Below, one piece after another: positions 55,364-64,000 of a stretch of 64,000 nucleotides of DNA. Position 1 is the stretch's first letter. Each line of letters starts with the position of its first letter. The position numbers and the translations under genes are program-made. Origin of the DNA: Bacillota bacterium (lineage in GTDB: Bacteria > Bacillota > Sulfobacillia > Sulfobacillales > JAIMBI01). The notes beneath the pieces are model-generated. The model had not been told where the DNA came from. It did not search any database and saw only the letters and a list, made by a program, of their open reading frames with translations. The DNA lies in the NCBI GenBank assembly GCA_021846565.1, contig JAJZWS010000001.1, positions 1 through 64,000 on the forward strand, read 5' to 3'.

Positions 55364-56577
55364 CAGGCGATGGCGAGACTCGGGACGTTCGGGAAGGCCG
55401 CCCGGACATGACACAAACCGTCATCCAGTCGGGATGACTTTGGCCCAGAGATTTTGGCCATCGGTCCATGGCGGCAAACGCCCACGGGCGATCGAGCGGC
55501 TCATCGCCCCGCGGCCAAAGATAAAGTCCCCCATGCAGCGGGGGAAGCACCTTCCCCACATCCAGCGTGTCCATAGGCGGGGGAGGAAGCGGAATCCGCA
55601 GCGGGGTCCGCCATTCCTGCCGGGGACGGCGGACCCCCCGGCCACATCGGCGACCTCGGCGTGCTGAACGGTGGCCCTCCGCACCGGTCGCTGAGTGGAT
55701 CCGCGTAACGCTCCCGCACCGCGTGATAGAAAAACATCAGGAACCCTCCGAGGCAGTACAGCGGCTCACCGAAGGATCACTCGCCGAGCCGCCGGACGAA
55801 GCGGCCCCGAAGCCAGCCATCGCGGTCGACAGAGCGCCCGACTGTCAGAACTGACGACGGCCGCCTTGCCTTGCTGGACACGTTGAGGATTCCTGCCCCC
55901 ACTGAGGGTTGGTTCCCGCTCAGGGCTTGGAGATCCGGTTGAACTTGGGACCCCGCTCCTCAAGGCGGGACTTCCGGCAGCGCGTGAGCTCCCGCAGTGC
56001 ACGCGCCACTCCGTCGGTGAACGACTGCCGACCCGGCGCTGGGTTTCGTGTCGAGCGGCCTCGCGACGGCTAGGGGCGCGTGGCGCGCATCACCGGGGAT
56101 GCGGTTTCGCGTGCGAAGCCGAGGGTCCCCGACGGGACGAGGCGCTCACGGCGCCTCGGGTCAAGCGGGGTACGGTCGGGCAAGACGCAGACGGGCGGAC
56201 CCGGTCACGGACATCGGACGGACCCGTGGCCACAGTCGTTCCGAACGCAGTCTGCTCAGGCGGCGCCCGGTGGGTTTTCGTCATGTGTCAGAGTGCGCGA
56301 CGTCGGCGCGACCGCTTGGGGCAGCGGGTGCCACGTGGCCAGGCCGCCTCGAAGCCGGCTTGCGCCGCCGCATAGCGGAGGTGGAACCGTTGCGGGCGTG
56401 AGACGGTCCCTGCACGGTCCCCGGGTCGGCCGCCACCGTGCATGGCCATCACGTGGGCGCTACACGCTTTCGCACCGGGAGCACCTCCGTGCGTTGACCT
56501 TGGCGGTCAACGAATGGGAGGTGTTGCCGCCTGTCTGACCCGGCCTCATTCCTTGAGTGTTTGCCCTGAGCCACCCG
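55364..56577. other. stretch without a recognisable gene
   Basis: About 1.2 kb after the oxidoreductase. Several frames are open because of the high GC content, but none has a ribosome site and a protein-like sequence throughout. Small hairpins such as CCCCC-ATGCAG-CGGGG (near 55530) and a GC-rich stem around 55895-55915 are present. A frame ending EHLRALTLAVNEWEVLPPV at 56538 may be the tail of a lost gene. Confidence 0.4.
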
Positions 56578-56737
56578 GCAACGGCAACGTCGGGCCGTTC
56601 ACGAGCGGTTTGGCCGAGAACCGGCCAGCCACGTGGCCATCCCGAGATGAGGCACCGAACCGCATGGGGTCGAGGCTCGGGAACGCGGCGGAGCGTGGTG
56701 TCGGTCGCAGCGGAGGTCAGATCCGCTCGCCCGCCGG
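56578..56737 (+). repeat. diverged repeat A, copy 2
   Basis: Same-direction partner of 52819-52976. It lies on the far side of the oxidoreductase gene. Confidence 0.7.
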
Positions 56738-56982
56738 CGGTTTTGCCGCGCGACGGGGCGCCGTCGAGGGTATGACGGGGCGGTCCCTGCGGCACCTCTG
56801 GTCCAGAAACGGCCACTGGAGATTGGCGTGGCTCGGGTCCTGGTTCGCGCCCCGCGGTCCACCGGGAGGACCGTAGGGGGAACTCTCCGCAGGGTCACGG
56901 GCCGTCACGGCCACTTGCACCGTCCGGGGATTTCCTTGGGCGGTCCGGGGTCCGGGCACCTGCTTCTCGGCGACGAGATGCC

Positions 56983-57067
56983 GGCTGGACCGCTGAGGCT
57001 CGATGTAGTCCGGTGACGCCCTGCACACCGAACCGGCCATGCTGGACGCTGTGGCGGTTCCTGATGG
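56983..57067 (-). repeat. diverged repeat B, copy 2 (inverted)
   Basis: Reverse-complement partner of 53094-53180. Copies A and B are in the same direction in copy 1 but opposed here, so part of this block was inverted or inserted separately. Confidence 0.75.
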
Positions 57068-57487
57068 GGCCGCCGCTTGACGGCGCGCTTGTACTCGGCG
57101 CGGGGCCGGCGCAACCACTGGCTGGGCGCGTTGACCAAGTGAACCGGGCCGGCCCGGGTGCAACCAAACCCGACGAGCGTCGCAACTCACAGACTGGATC
57201 GATCCGTTCGGCGTGGCAGGCCGCGTGGTCCCCGTCGATGCCTTCTCTGCTCAGACGGAGGCCGTACGACAACTCCCTGCCGCCTCTCAATTCCATCGAT
57301 TCTGGCGGGCCCTTTCCGGCACCATCGAGGCCCATGGCCAGCACTCGCGATCGGTGTCGAGAAAAATCGTGGACGAGATCCCATAAGTCGCCATAAAAGG
57401 TGGTCTCCCCATGGCACAGTTGCTCGAGAATGCGTGCGGCGTTGGGGAGCATTCCGCCACCGGGCGAATGGTGCAGGAGGGCGGTGG
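57068..57487. other. possible gene remnant before the DUF4012 gene
   Basis: Both strands are open and protein-like between about 57199 and 57452. The plus strand gives GRVVPVDAFSAQTEAVRQL, ending KIVDEIP and a stop; the minus strand gives ILEQLCHGETTFYGDLWDLV. I could not decide which, if either, was once coding. Confidence 0.3.
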
Positions 57488-59275
57488 ATGGTAATGGGGC
57501 GAATCGGGCGACCGCGCACGATCTGCGCGGCGGCGCTGATGGCGGTCCTGGTGTGGCCGGGTGGGCCGCTCATCGTCCTGGCATGGTCGCTCCACAGCGC
57601 GGCTGGCACAACCGCCCAGGTCATGCGGGAGCGGACCGCTGCCGAAGCGGCGCTGGTCGCGAGCGCGTCCGACGGATTCACTGTCAGGGCTGTGAGCGCG
57701 CAGCTCACGCAGTTGAATCGCGAGTTGGGGCGGGCTGCATGGGCCCTAGGATGGCTGGGGGGCCAACGCAGTGGGTCCGTGATGGGACCCGAGGAAGGCA
57801 CGGTGACGGCGGCGGTGCGGGGAGCGGCGCTGTTGGCCCGTGCAGCGGCGGAGGTGTGGCGCGTCCGGGTGGAAGGCAGCGTGCTGGGACCCCGAGGGAT
57901 TCGCGCCGCGCTGGACGCTCTGCCCGCCGGCGCGGCGGGTATCCAGGATGTGCGTCAGGCTGCCCGCTCCCTCCCGGTGCCGCAGGCGTGGAGGCGCGCG
58001 TTGGCGGGCGCGGCGCCGCTGGTGGGCCGGCTGGCGGCCATGCGTCGGCCGCTCGCCGCCGCCCTGGGATTTCCCCGGCCGGCTCGCTATCTGGTGCTGT
58101 TTCAGGACGGGGCGGAACTGCGCGCCACTGGCGGCCTCTTGGTGGCGTACGGCTGGCTGACCATGGACCAGGGCCGCGCAGCGCTGCGCTATGGCGGCGG
58201 TATTTTGCCACTGTCGCGCCGGGCGACGGCCCAGGTGCCCGCGGGATCGGTGCTGCACCATTTCTTTGGCGAATCAACGCTGAGCTTGCTGAATGCCAAC
58301 GACCGGCTGGGCGGGCCGGCCAGTACCGCCGCCATCCTTCGCCTGTATCGCTCGGTGCCTGAGGCACCCCCCGTGGTGGGCGTCGTGCTGGTCAATTCGT
58401 GGTGGATTGCCGGCCTGTTTGGTCTCTCAGGCCCGGTCGCCGTCCCCTCGCCTCAAGGGCGCGTGGTGCTCACCACCGCCACGGCGCCGCGGCAGTTGGA
58501 GCAGCTGGCCGAGCGCGACCAGGTTCCCGGGCTGCCCCGCATGGCGTTTTTGGGCCCGGTGGTCGATGCGCTGGCGGCGCGCCTGATGCCGCACGGCGTG
58601 CCCAGCGCGGCCCTGCTGGGGGCAGTGTGCGTCGGGGTCCAGTCAGGAGGCGTGCTGTGGGAGCCGGACGGGTCCGGGCTCGCGCGCCTGGTCGGCTCCT
58701 TGGGGTGGAGCGGGGCGCTGTGGCCTCCGCCAGCGCATGACAACTACCTGATGCTGGTGAACCAAAACTTTGGCGGGTTAAAGGACAATCTGTACCTCAC
58801 ACAGCAGATGCAGGTCACGGTGGCGGGCCGCCGGGAGCAGATGCGTCTCGCGCTCACACTGCCGCATCGCGTGACAACCCAGACGACGTGGCTGTTGGGA
58901 TCGTACGAGGGGTATGTGTCGGTGGTCGTGCCGCGCGGCACCCGGCTGGTCCGCGCCACCGGATTCGTGTCGCCGGTCGTGGTCGGCTCCCAGACCGCGC
59001 CGCCAGCCACCGTCGTGGGAGGGGCGGTCACGGTGCCGGTTCACTTGGGGGCGCCGTCGAGTGCCGCCGCCGTGAGCCTGACCCTGCAGCTGCCGTCGAC
59101 GGTCGCGCCGGACGCTCCGCTCGTGGTGCAGGCCCAGCCCGGGTGGCGGCCGGGGTCCACCGGGTTCAGGATCACCGTGGGGCGCTACAGCGTCCACTGG
59201 CAGGACCCCCGAGGGGCCGTTTTGGCGCATGCCAGCGCGCACCGCCTCGGGTTGACACCGCTGGGGGCGCCGTGA
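57488..59275 (+). CDS. DUF4012-domain membrane-anchored protein
   Basis: 595 residues. One N-terminal membrane helix (about 10-35), then an extracytoplasmic domain of the DUF4012 type: RYLVLFQDGAELRATGGLLV and FGESTLSLLNANDRLGGPAS are characteristic. DUF4012 proteins occur in Gram-positive surface-polysaccharide clusters, and their role is not established. ATG 57488 follows GGAGGG. Its stop overlaps the flippase start (GTGA), tying it to glycan export. Confidence 0.85.
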   Translation: MVMGRIGRPRTICAAALMAVLVWPGGPLIVLAWSLHSAAGTTAQVMRERTAAEAALVASASDGFTVRAVSAQLTQLNRELGRAAWALGWLGGQRSGSVMGPEEGTVTAAVRGAALLARAAAEVWRVRVEGSVLGPRGIRAALDALPAGAAGIQDVRQAARSLPVPQAWRRALAGAAPLVGRLAAMRRPLAAALGFPRPARYLVLFQDGAELRATGGLLVAYGWLTMDQGRAALRYGGGILPLSRRATAQVPAGSVLHHFFGESTLSLLNANDRLGGPASTAAILRLYRSVPEAPPVVGVVLVNSWWIAGLFGLSGPVAVPSPQGRVVLTTATAPRQLEQLAERDQVPGLPRMAFLGPVVDALAARLMPHGVPSAALLGAVCVGVQSGGVLWEPDGSGLARLVGSLGWSGALWPPPAHDNYLMLVNQNFGGLKDNLYLTQQMQVTVAGRREQMRLALTLPHRVTTQTTWLLGSYEGYVSVVVPRGTRLVRATGFVSPVVVGSQTAPPATVVGGAVTVPVHLGAPSSAAAVSLTLQLPSTVAPDAPLVVQAQPGWRPGSTGFRITVGRYSVHWQDPRGAVLAHASAHRLGLTPLGAP

Positions 59276-60822
59276 GCGGCGCCGTCGGGGCGCCTGACGC
59301 AGGCCGCGAGGTGGCGCGCCTGCCTCGCGATGTGCTGCGGTACCTGCCGGCGTCGGTCGTGCCGGCGCTGTGTGCGGTGGCCGGAGCCGCCCTGTTTACC
59401 CGGGTGTTCTCGCCCACGGCCTACGGGTTGTTCAGCTTGGTGGTGTCGGTCACCGGCCCAATCAGCACGGTGCTGGGACAGCCCACCGGACAGGCGGCCA
59501 GCCGCTTCTACTCCGAGTACCGCGCTCGCGGCCAGGAATTGTTGTATCGGGGGGTCATGACGGCGCTGGCAGCTGCGACAGCCTCTGGGGCGCTGGTTCT
59601 CAGCGCCCTGGGGCTGGCGGTCTGGGCGTTCTCGGGGGGAGCACCAGCCAGCCGGCTCGCGCTTGTCGGCGCCGCCGGTCTATTGGTCCTGGGGTCCGCA
59701 GTGAGCACCACGCTGCTGCCGGTGCTGGCAGCCCGCTTTCGCCCGCGGCCGTACGCCGCGGCCGTGATGGCCGCGGCGGTGCTGTCCGTGGCCGTGTCGG
59801 GAGCTCTCGTGCTGTGGGCGGGCCCCCACGTCGTGTACCTGGTGCTGGGTCCGGCCGTGGCAGCGCTGGTGGTATTGCCGCTGGTGGTACGCTACGCCGG
59901 CTTGGTGAGTCCCCGCCAGCTGCGGCTCATGATGCAGGGACCCGCCCCACGGCAGGTGCTGGCACGATTTGTCCGGTATGGCGTACCGCTCGCGAGCTGG
60001 TTCCTCGCGATGTCACTGCTGAACAGCGGGGATCGGTACATTCTGGCGTGGTTTGCGGGCACGCGGGCGGTGGGGGTGTACAGCGTGAACTACAACCTGG
60101 CCAGCCAATCGGTGGGCCTGCTGAACATGCCCATGGTGACCGCCGCCTGGCCCGTGATTGCGCGGCAGTGGGCAGGAGAGCGGCGGGCAGCCATGGCTCA
60201 GAGCCTGACCGCGGTCTCCACGTTTTACCTGACGCTGTCGCTGGGCGTGGCCGCGGTGGTGTGGGCGGCCAGCCACCCCCTGGTCACTCTGCTGCTGGGA
60301 CCCGCCTTTCGGGGGGGGGCCGTGGTGTTTGGTCCCATCCTGGCCGCCATGATCCTGTGGGGGCTGGCCCGCGTCGGTCAGAAGAGCCTGGAGCTGCATG
60401 AGCGCACGGGTTGGATGGTCAAAGACGCGGCTGTCGCCGCGGGCCTCTCCCTGCTGCTCACCGCGCTCCTGGTGCCGCACTGGTCGTACCTGGGAGCGGC
60501 GTGGGCGACGGTGGCTGGGTATGCCGTGTACACGGCGCTCATTTGGCGGGACGCGCGGCGGTGCGTGCCCTGGACCTTGGAGGCGCCTTTGGGGCTGTCG
60601 ACCGTAGCCATCGCCGGAGCCGCCGCCATGGTGGTGCTTTTAGGACTGCCGCAGCCGAGTGCAGCCGTGTGGGCCGTGCCACTGGATGCTAGCGTGGCGG
60701 CCGTGCTTTACGTGGCGGGTTTGGCAGGGCGGGAGTGGCTGCGTTTCCGGGGACGGCGGGACCCTCCCAGCGAGATATGGAAAAAAAAGTTTGCGGGATT
60801 GTTTCAGATCAAGGGGATGTAA
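59272..60822 (+). CDS. polysaccharide flippase (Wzx/MOP superfamily)
   Basis: 516 residues with about 12-14 membrane helices. ALFTRVFSPTAYGLFSLVVS and SLLNSGDRYILAWFAGTRAV match the oligosaccharide-repeat flippase pattern (RfbX-like). It would move lipid-linked glycan units across the membrane. The next genes make GDP-heptose, a likely component of the glycan it moves. The start overlaps the DUF4012 gene. Confidence 0.88.
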   Translation: MSGAVGAPDAGREVARLPRDVLRYLPASVVPALCAVAGAALFTRVFSPTAYGLFSLVVSVTGPISTVLGQPTGQAASRFYSEYRARGQELLYRGVMTALAAATASGALVLSALGLAVWAFSGGAPASRLALVGAAGLLVLGSAVSTTLLPVLAARFRPRPYAAAVMAAAVLSVAVSGALVLWAGPHVVYLVLGPAVAALVVLPLVVRYAGLVSPRQLRLMMQGPAPRQVLARFVRYGVPLASWFLAMSLLNSGDRYILAWFAGTRAVGVYSVNYNLASQSVGLLNMPMVTAAWPVIARQWAGERRAAMAQSLTAVSTFYLTLSLGVAAVVWAASHPLVTLLLGPAFRGGAVVFGPILAAMILWGLARVGQKSLELHERTGWMVKDAAVAAGLSLLLTALLVPHWSYLGAAWATVAGYAVYTALIWRDARRCVPWTLEAPLGLSTVAIAGAAAMVVLLGLPQPSAAVWAVPLDASVAAVLYVAGLAGREWLRFRGRRDPPSEIWKKKFAGLFQIKGM

Positions 60823-60828
60823 TATACT
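60799..60828 (+). promoter_or_regulatory. internal promoter for the heptose genes
   Basis: TTGTTT at 60799-60804 and TATACT at 60823-60828, 18 bases apart, at the end of the flippase gene and about 28 bases before the hddC start. Confidence 0.45.
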
Positions 60829-60855
60829 GCTGGAAAAGGTGAAAGGTGGGTTGTT

Positions 60856-61548
60856 GTGGATGCGGTGGTGCTGGCGGGAGGACAGGGTCGTCGAATCCGC
60901 CCCGTGACACAGGGACCGAAGTGCCTTCTGCCGATTGGGGGGGCGGCCGTGCTGGACCATGTGATTGGGTGGCTGTGCGCCGGTGGGGGCATCGATCGGG
61001 TGTGGGTGGCGGCCGGGTACCAGGGAGACCGGGTTCGTCAGCACGTCGCGGCGCGCTATCCCGCATCCCAAGTGCGGGTGGAGGTGGAGCCCGAACCCGC
61101 CGGGACGGGCGGCGCGCTGGCGCGGCTGCGCGGCAGCTCGAGCGACCCTTTGAGCGATCCGCTGGTGGTGGCAAATGGCGACACCATGCTGGTGGGTGAC
61201 CTCGCGGGGCTCTTGCGGTGCCATGGGTCGTCCGCCGCGTGGGTCACGACGGCCGTGATTCCGCGGGGACGCCGCGATGCCGATGGCATGGCGGTGCCGG
61301 CCCTGCCCGGTCCGGTGCGGCGAATGGGCCGTGGCCTCTCCGGGCCCGGGACGGTGGTGAGCGCCGGCCTCTCGGTCATGAGCGGCGCCGCGCTGGACCG
61401 CGCGACCTGTCCGGGATCGCTGGAGGGGCTCTTGGCCAGCCTCGTCGCCGAGTGCCGCGGGTGGGTCTGGGCTTACCCCTGGCAGGCCGCGGTGGATGTG
61501 GGGACGCCGGCGCGCTACCGGGCGGCGGCAGTGCAGCATGGTGGCTGA
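60856..61548 (+). CDS. hddC: D-glycero-D-manno-heptose 1-phosphate guanylyltransferase
   Basis: 230 residues, sugar-nucleotide transferase fold. VLAGGQGRRIRPVTQGPKCL is the nucleotide-binding N-terminus, VVANGDTML holds the metal-binding Asp, and VDVGTPARYRAA is the usual C-terminal signature. HddC makes GDP-heptose from heptose 1-phosphate and GTP. The assignment to heptose rests on the three neighbouring genes; by sequence alone it could use another sugar phosphate. GTG 60856. Confidence 0.82.
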   Translation: MDAVVLAGGQGRRIRPVTQGPKCLLPIGGAAVLDHVIGWLCAGGGIDRVWVAAGYQGDRVRQHVAARYPASQVRVEVEPEPAGTGGALARLRGSSSDPLSDPLVVANGDTMLVGDLAGLLRCHGSSAAWVTTAVIPRGRRDADGMAVPALPGPVRRMGRGLSGPGTVVSAGLSVMSGAALDRATCPGSLEGLLASLVAECRGWVWAYPWQAAVDVGTPARYRAAAVQHGG

Positions 61549-62632
61549 CACGACGGGGGACGGGGGCTGGCCCGTCGTCGCGGTGCGGAGCCGCGTGCCG
61601 CTCCGCGTGAGCTTCGGCGGCGGGGGCACGGACGTGGCTCCGTACGCCGAACAGGAGGGAGGCGTTGCGTTGTCGGCCACCATCGCCCGGTACGTGGTGG
61701 CGACGGTGGCGCCGCAGAGCACGTCGGAAGTGGCGGTACATTCCGTGGACTATCGCACAACCACCACCTTCAGCATTCACGGTGACCCGCTCTACGACGG
61801 CAACCTGGATTTGGTGAAAGCGGTCGTACACCGCGTGGACCCGTCGTGGCGGTGCGGGCTGTCTGTGCAGCTGGAGTCCGACGCCATTGCGGGGTCCGGC
61901 CTTGGGGCCTCGTCGGCGGTGGTCGTGGCCACGATCTTGGCGGTGGCCCGGGTGTTGGGCGTACAGGTGGAGTGGGAGCAGGCGGCGCGGCTGGCGTATC
62001 GGGTGGAGCGGGAGGACCTGGGCATTGCGGGCGGGTATCAGGACCAGTACGCCGCTGCCCTGGGCGGGCTCAACTGGATGGAATTTGGTCCGGGCCCGGA
62101 GGTTCATGTCGAACCGGTGGCCGTGGCACGCGATGTCCTGGAAGAGTTGGAGTGCCGGCTCGTGCTGTGGTATGTGGGCAAGACCCATGTGTCGGGGGGC
62201 ATTCTGGAGCGGCAGATCGAAAACCTTCGGGCCGGGCAGGGCGAGACCAGAGCCGCTTTGGACCGCGCGAAGTCGGTCGCCTATGACCTTAGGCGCGCAC
62301 TGGTTCAGGGACGGCTCAACGACTTTGGCGCACTGTTGCACGAGGGGTGGGTTGCCAAGCGCCAATTTGCGACGGGGGTGACCGATCCCCAGATTGACGC
62401 GCTGTACGGGGCGGCGCGCGACGCCGGTGCGCTGGGAGGAAAAATTCTGGGCGCTGGCGGTGGCGGCTTTCTCTTGGTGTACGTGCCCGACAGCGAGCGG
62501 TCCCAGGTGCTCGGGACGCTGGAGCGGGTGGGCGGTGCCCGGGCTCCGAACTTGTTGTTTGATCAGCGAGGGCCCCGGACGTGGTGGGCCGGACGGACGG
62601 CGACAGCTCATCCGCGGGGCTTCATTGCCTAG
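61538..62632 (+). CDS. hddA: D-glycero-alpha-D-manno-heptose 7-phosphate kinase
   Basis: 364 residues, GHMP kinase. Substrate loop RVSFGGGGTDVAPYAEQEGG, ATP motif GSGLGASSAVVVATI, and the C-terminal GGKILGAGGGGFLLVY are typical of HddA. It adds phosphate to C1 of heptose 7-phosphate with alpha configuration, the step that commits to GDP-heptose. ATG 61538 overlaps the hddC end. Confidence 0.9.
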   Translation: MVADTTGDGGWPVVAVRSRVPLRVSFGGGGTDVAPYAEQEGGVALSATIARYVVATVAPQSTSEVAVHSVDYRTTTTFSIHGDPLYDGNLDLVKAVVHRVDPSWRCGLSVQLESDAIAGSGLGASSAVVVATILAVARVLGVQVEWEQAARLAYRVEREDLGIAGGYQDQYAAALGGLNWMEFGPGPEVHVEPVAVARDVLEELECRLVLWYVGKTHVSGGILERQIENLRAGQGETRAALDRAKSVAYDLRRALVQGRLNDFGALLHEGWVAKRQFATGVTDPQIDALYGAARDAGALGGKILGAGGGGFLLVYVPDSERSQVLGTLERVGGARAPNLLFDQRGPRTWWAGRTATAHPRGFIA

Positions 62633-62674
62633 ACGGGAAGACGCCCGGCCGAATTCCGGAGGAGGCGAGCGAAG

Positions 62675-63295
62675 GTGGGTGTGATGTCCGAGCCAGTAGG
62701 TGGGGAAGGTGGACGGTGGGCGCTCTTGGCCCGCCAGCGCGTGGCCGAAAGCCTCGCCGTCAAGCAGCGCATGCTTGCGGATCCCTGGTGGGACGACGCG
62801 GTGGATCGGGCGCTCGCGTTGGTGGCCGACGCCGCACGGTCAGGCCACAAGCTTATGATGTGTGGCAACGGCGGCAGTGCCTGTGACGCGCAGCACATGG
62901 CCGAAGAACTGCTGGGGCGGTTCCGCCGCGAACGCGACGCCTGGCCAGCGCTGTGCCTCGGGGCCAACATGGGCGCGATGACGGCCATTGCCAACGACTA
63001 CGGCTACGACTGGGTGTTCAGCCGGGAGCTCGCGGCATTCGGACAACGCGGCGATGTGCTGGTGGCTCTGTCCACCTCGGGGCGCTCGCCCAGCATCTTG
63101 CGGGCGGCCGAGACGGCGCGCGCCATGGGAATAAGCGTGGTGGCGCTTACAGGCGAAGGGGGCGGCCCCCTGGCGCGGATGGCGGACGCCGCCCTGTGCA
63201 TGCCGTCCGACGACACGGCACACATTCAGGAAGCGCACATGACGTTTGGCCACGTACTGGCTGAGGTGGTGGAGCTGGTCCTGGCGGGCGCATGA
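62675..63295 (+). CDS. gmhA: sedoheptulose 7-phosphate isomerase
   Basis: 206 residues, SIS fold: MMCGNGGSACDAQHMAEELL and LVALSTSGRSPSILRAAETA. It converts sedoheptulose 7-phosphate to D-glycero-D-manno-heptose 7-phosphate, the first step of the pathway. HIQEAHMTFGH near the end carries the conserved His/Glu residues. GTG 62675 follows GGAGGAGG; the ATG at 62684 is possible. The end overlaps gmhB (ATGA). Confidence 0.92.
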   Translation: MGVMSEPVGGEGGRWALLARQRVAESLAVKQRMLADPWWDDAVDRALALVADAARSGHKLMMCGNGGSACDAQHMAEELLGRFRRERDAWPALCLGANMGAMTAIANDYGYDWVFSRELAAFGQRGDVLVALSTSGRSPSILRAAETARAMGISVVALTGEGGGPLARMADAALCMPSDDTAHIQEAHMTFGHVLAEVVELVLAGA

Positions 63296-63933
63296 AACGA
63301 GCCGCCGTCTTCCTAGACCGCGACGGCACGCTGGTCCACGAACGCGGTCCGGTGGCGGCGTTTTCGATCGATTGGCTTTATCCCTACAGCATTCCGACGT
63401 TGTTGCGGCTCCAGGCCATGGGGTTTCTGCTCTTCGTGGTCACCAACCAGGCAGCGGTGGCGCGGGGCTTGGTCACGGCGGATGAGGTGGACGCGGTCCA
63501 CCGCGGGCTGGTGGCCGCGCTGGCTGCCGGAGGGGTCCTCCTGCAGGGCATTCGCTACTGTCCGCACCATCCGGACGGCATCGTGCCCCACTACCGCCGC
63601 CCGTGCGCCGGGCGAAAGCCCGCGGCGGGATTGCTGCGGCAGCTGGCTGGCGTGTTTGATGTGGACCTGAGTCGCTCGTGGATGGTTGGCGATCACGCAA
63701 CCGATGTGCAGGCCGGGCAGGCGGCCGGCACACGCACCTGTTTGGTCGATACCGGGCATGGAGCCACCTGGGCCGCGTGGGCTGGGGGAATGCCGTCGGT
63801 CGCTCGCGCCTCGACGCTGGCCGACGTGCCGCGCGTGATCGCGCAAAAAAAAGTTCACCACCCCCCGGGAGAACGGCAGGACTTGACAATAAAGATAGAG
63901 AATGGGTCTACCGAGTGGACGAAATATGCCTAG
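63292..63933 (+). CDS. gmhB: D-glycero-D-manno-heptose 1,7-bisphosphate 7-phosphatase
   Basis: 213 residues, HAD fold: the nucleophile motif LDRDGTL, VVTNQAAVARGL, and WMVGDHATDVQAGQAAG. The zinc loop reads YCPHHPDG... then CAGRKP, where the usual CxC has become CxG, so one zinc ligand is missing. It removes the C7 phosphate before HddC acts. The tail after about residue 195 is unusual and rich in Lys/Thr. ATG 63292 overlaps gmhA. Confidence 0.88.
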   Translation: MKRAAVFLDRDGTLVHERGPVAAFSIDWLYPYSIPTLLRLQAMGFLLFVVTNQAAVARGLVTADEVDAVHRGLVAALAAGGVLLQGIRYCPHHPDGIVPHYRRPCAGRKPAAGLLRQLAGVFDVDLSRSWMVGDHATDVQAGQAAGTRTCLVDTGHGATWAAWAGGMPSVARASTLADVPRVIAQKKVHHPPGERQDLTIKIENGSTEWTKYA

Positions 63934-64000
63934 GGTGGGATGGGTGTGGGGCGTGGAGAGGGTGCCGGGGCCGCGGATCGCGTCTCGGCCGATGCGGGCA
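63926..64000 (+). CDS. N-terminus of a probable glycosyltransferase (cut by window end)
   Basis: ATG 63926 overlaps the gmhB stop and reads MPRVGWVWGVERVPGPRIAS to the window edge. A short beta strand followed by GPRIxS is common at the start of GT4-type glycosyltransferases, and the place in a glycan cluster fits. Only 25 residues are visible. Confidence 0.35.
   Translation, partial: MPRVGWVWGVERVPGPRIASRPMRA

Noticed and set aside
55880..55990. End of an IS200/IS605-type element
   Set aside because: The GC-rich hairpins are suggestive, but no TnpA or TnpB gene or second end was found.
57199..57452. Protein-like frames on both strands before the DUF4012 gene
   Set aside because: The two readings exclude each other and neither has a start with a ribosome site, so no gene is called; listed only as a possible remnant.
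63883..63911. TTGACA as a promoter inside the gmhB tail
   Set aside because: A perfect -35 hexamer is present, but no acceptable -10 box lies 16-18 bases downstream.

Overview
The window looks like chromosomal DNA of a high-GC Gram-positive bacterium of the phylum Bacillota. Evidence seen: T-box leaders in front of thrS and pheST, a SigI/RsgI pair, CodY, ZapA, MutS2, PxpABC, a PBP2-type transpeptidase, many GTG starts with strong GGAGG ribosome sites, and frequent GTGA/ATGA stop-start overlaps. Lineages such as Sulfobacillus, Thermaerobacter or Symbiobacterium would fit, but this is inference; no rRNA is present to settle it. No tRNA, rRNA or CRISPR array was seen.

Layout. 1-3.5 kb is decayed accessory DNA: an MFS permease gene broken by a frameshifted IS110-type transposase gene. 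3.5-20.2 kb is a translation and cell-division block: T-box-thrS, infC-rpmI-rplT, a SpoU methyltransferase, a FUSC-type membrane protein, T-box-pheS-pheT, zapA, an unknown gene, mutS2, a hotdog thioesterase, tyrS and a TPR protein. 20.2-27.3 kb holds nadE, yebC-ruvC-ruvA-ruvB, sigI-rsgI and yajC. 27.3-36.6 kb is an acyl-CoA and amino-acid catabolism block: glutamate dehydrogenase, methylmalonyl-CoA mutase large subunit, methylmalonyl-CoA epimerase, a biotin-dependent carboxyltransferase, a 59-residue small protein and a biotin carrier; then a 1-Cys peroxiredoxin on the other strand, and an acyl-CoA synthetase with an HSD10-like dehydrogenase. 36.6-42.5 kb has a GGDEF-type protein and a two-ATPase, two-permease ABC-2 transporter. 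42.5-47.2 kb has a broken D-threonine-aldolase-like gene, codY on the minus strand, and the 5-oxoprolinase operon pxpB-pxpC-pxpA. 47.2-52.7 kb has an Asp-box propeller lipoprotein, a YihY membrane protein, and (minus strand) PBP2 followed by a slipin. 52.7-57.4 kb is a second decayed region with diverged repeats around one intact FAD-dependent oxidoreductase. 57.5-64 kb is a surface-glycan cluster: DUF4012 protein, flippase, the four enzymes for GDP-D-glycero-alpha-D-manno-heptose, and the start of a probable glycosyltransferase.

How the genes fit together. The mutase, epimerase, carboxyltransferase and biotin carrier connect propionyl-/methylmalonyl-CoA with succinyl-CoA, and the translationally coupled glutamate dehydrogenase feeds 2-oxoglutarate into the same part of metabolism. 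The acyl-CoA synthetase and HSD10-like dehydrogenase suggest branched-chain acyl or amino-acid degradation. Pxp recycles 5-oxoproline to glutamate, and CodY, a nutrient regulator in other Bacillota, is encoded divergently from it. The two ABC ATPases carry complementary defects, as expected of an asymmetric heterodimer with one working ATP site. The heptose cluster resembles the sugar-nucleotide route used for S-layer glycans in Gram-positive thermophiles.
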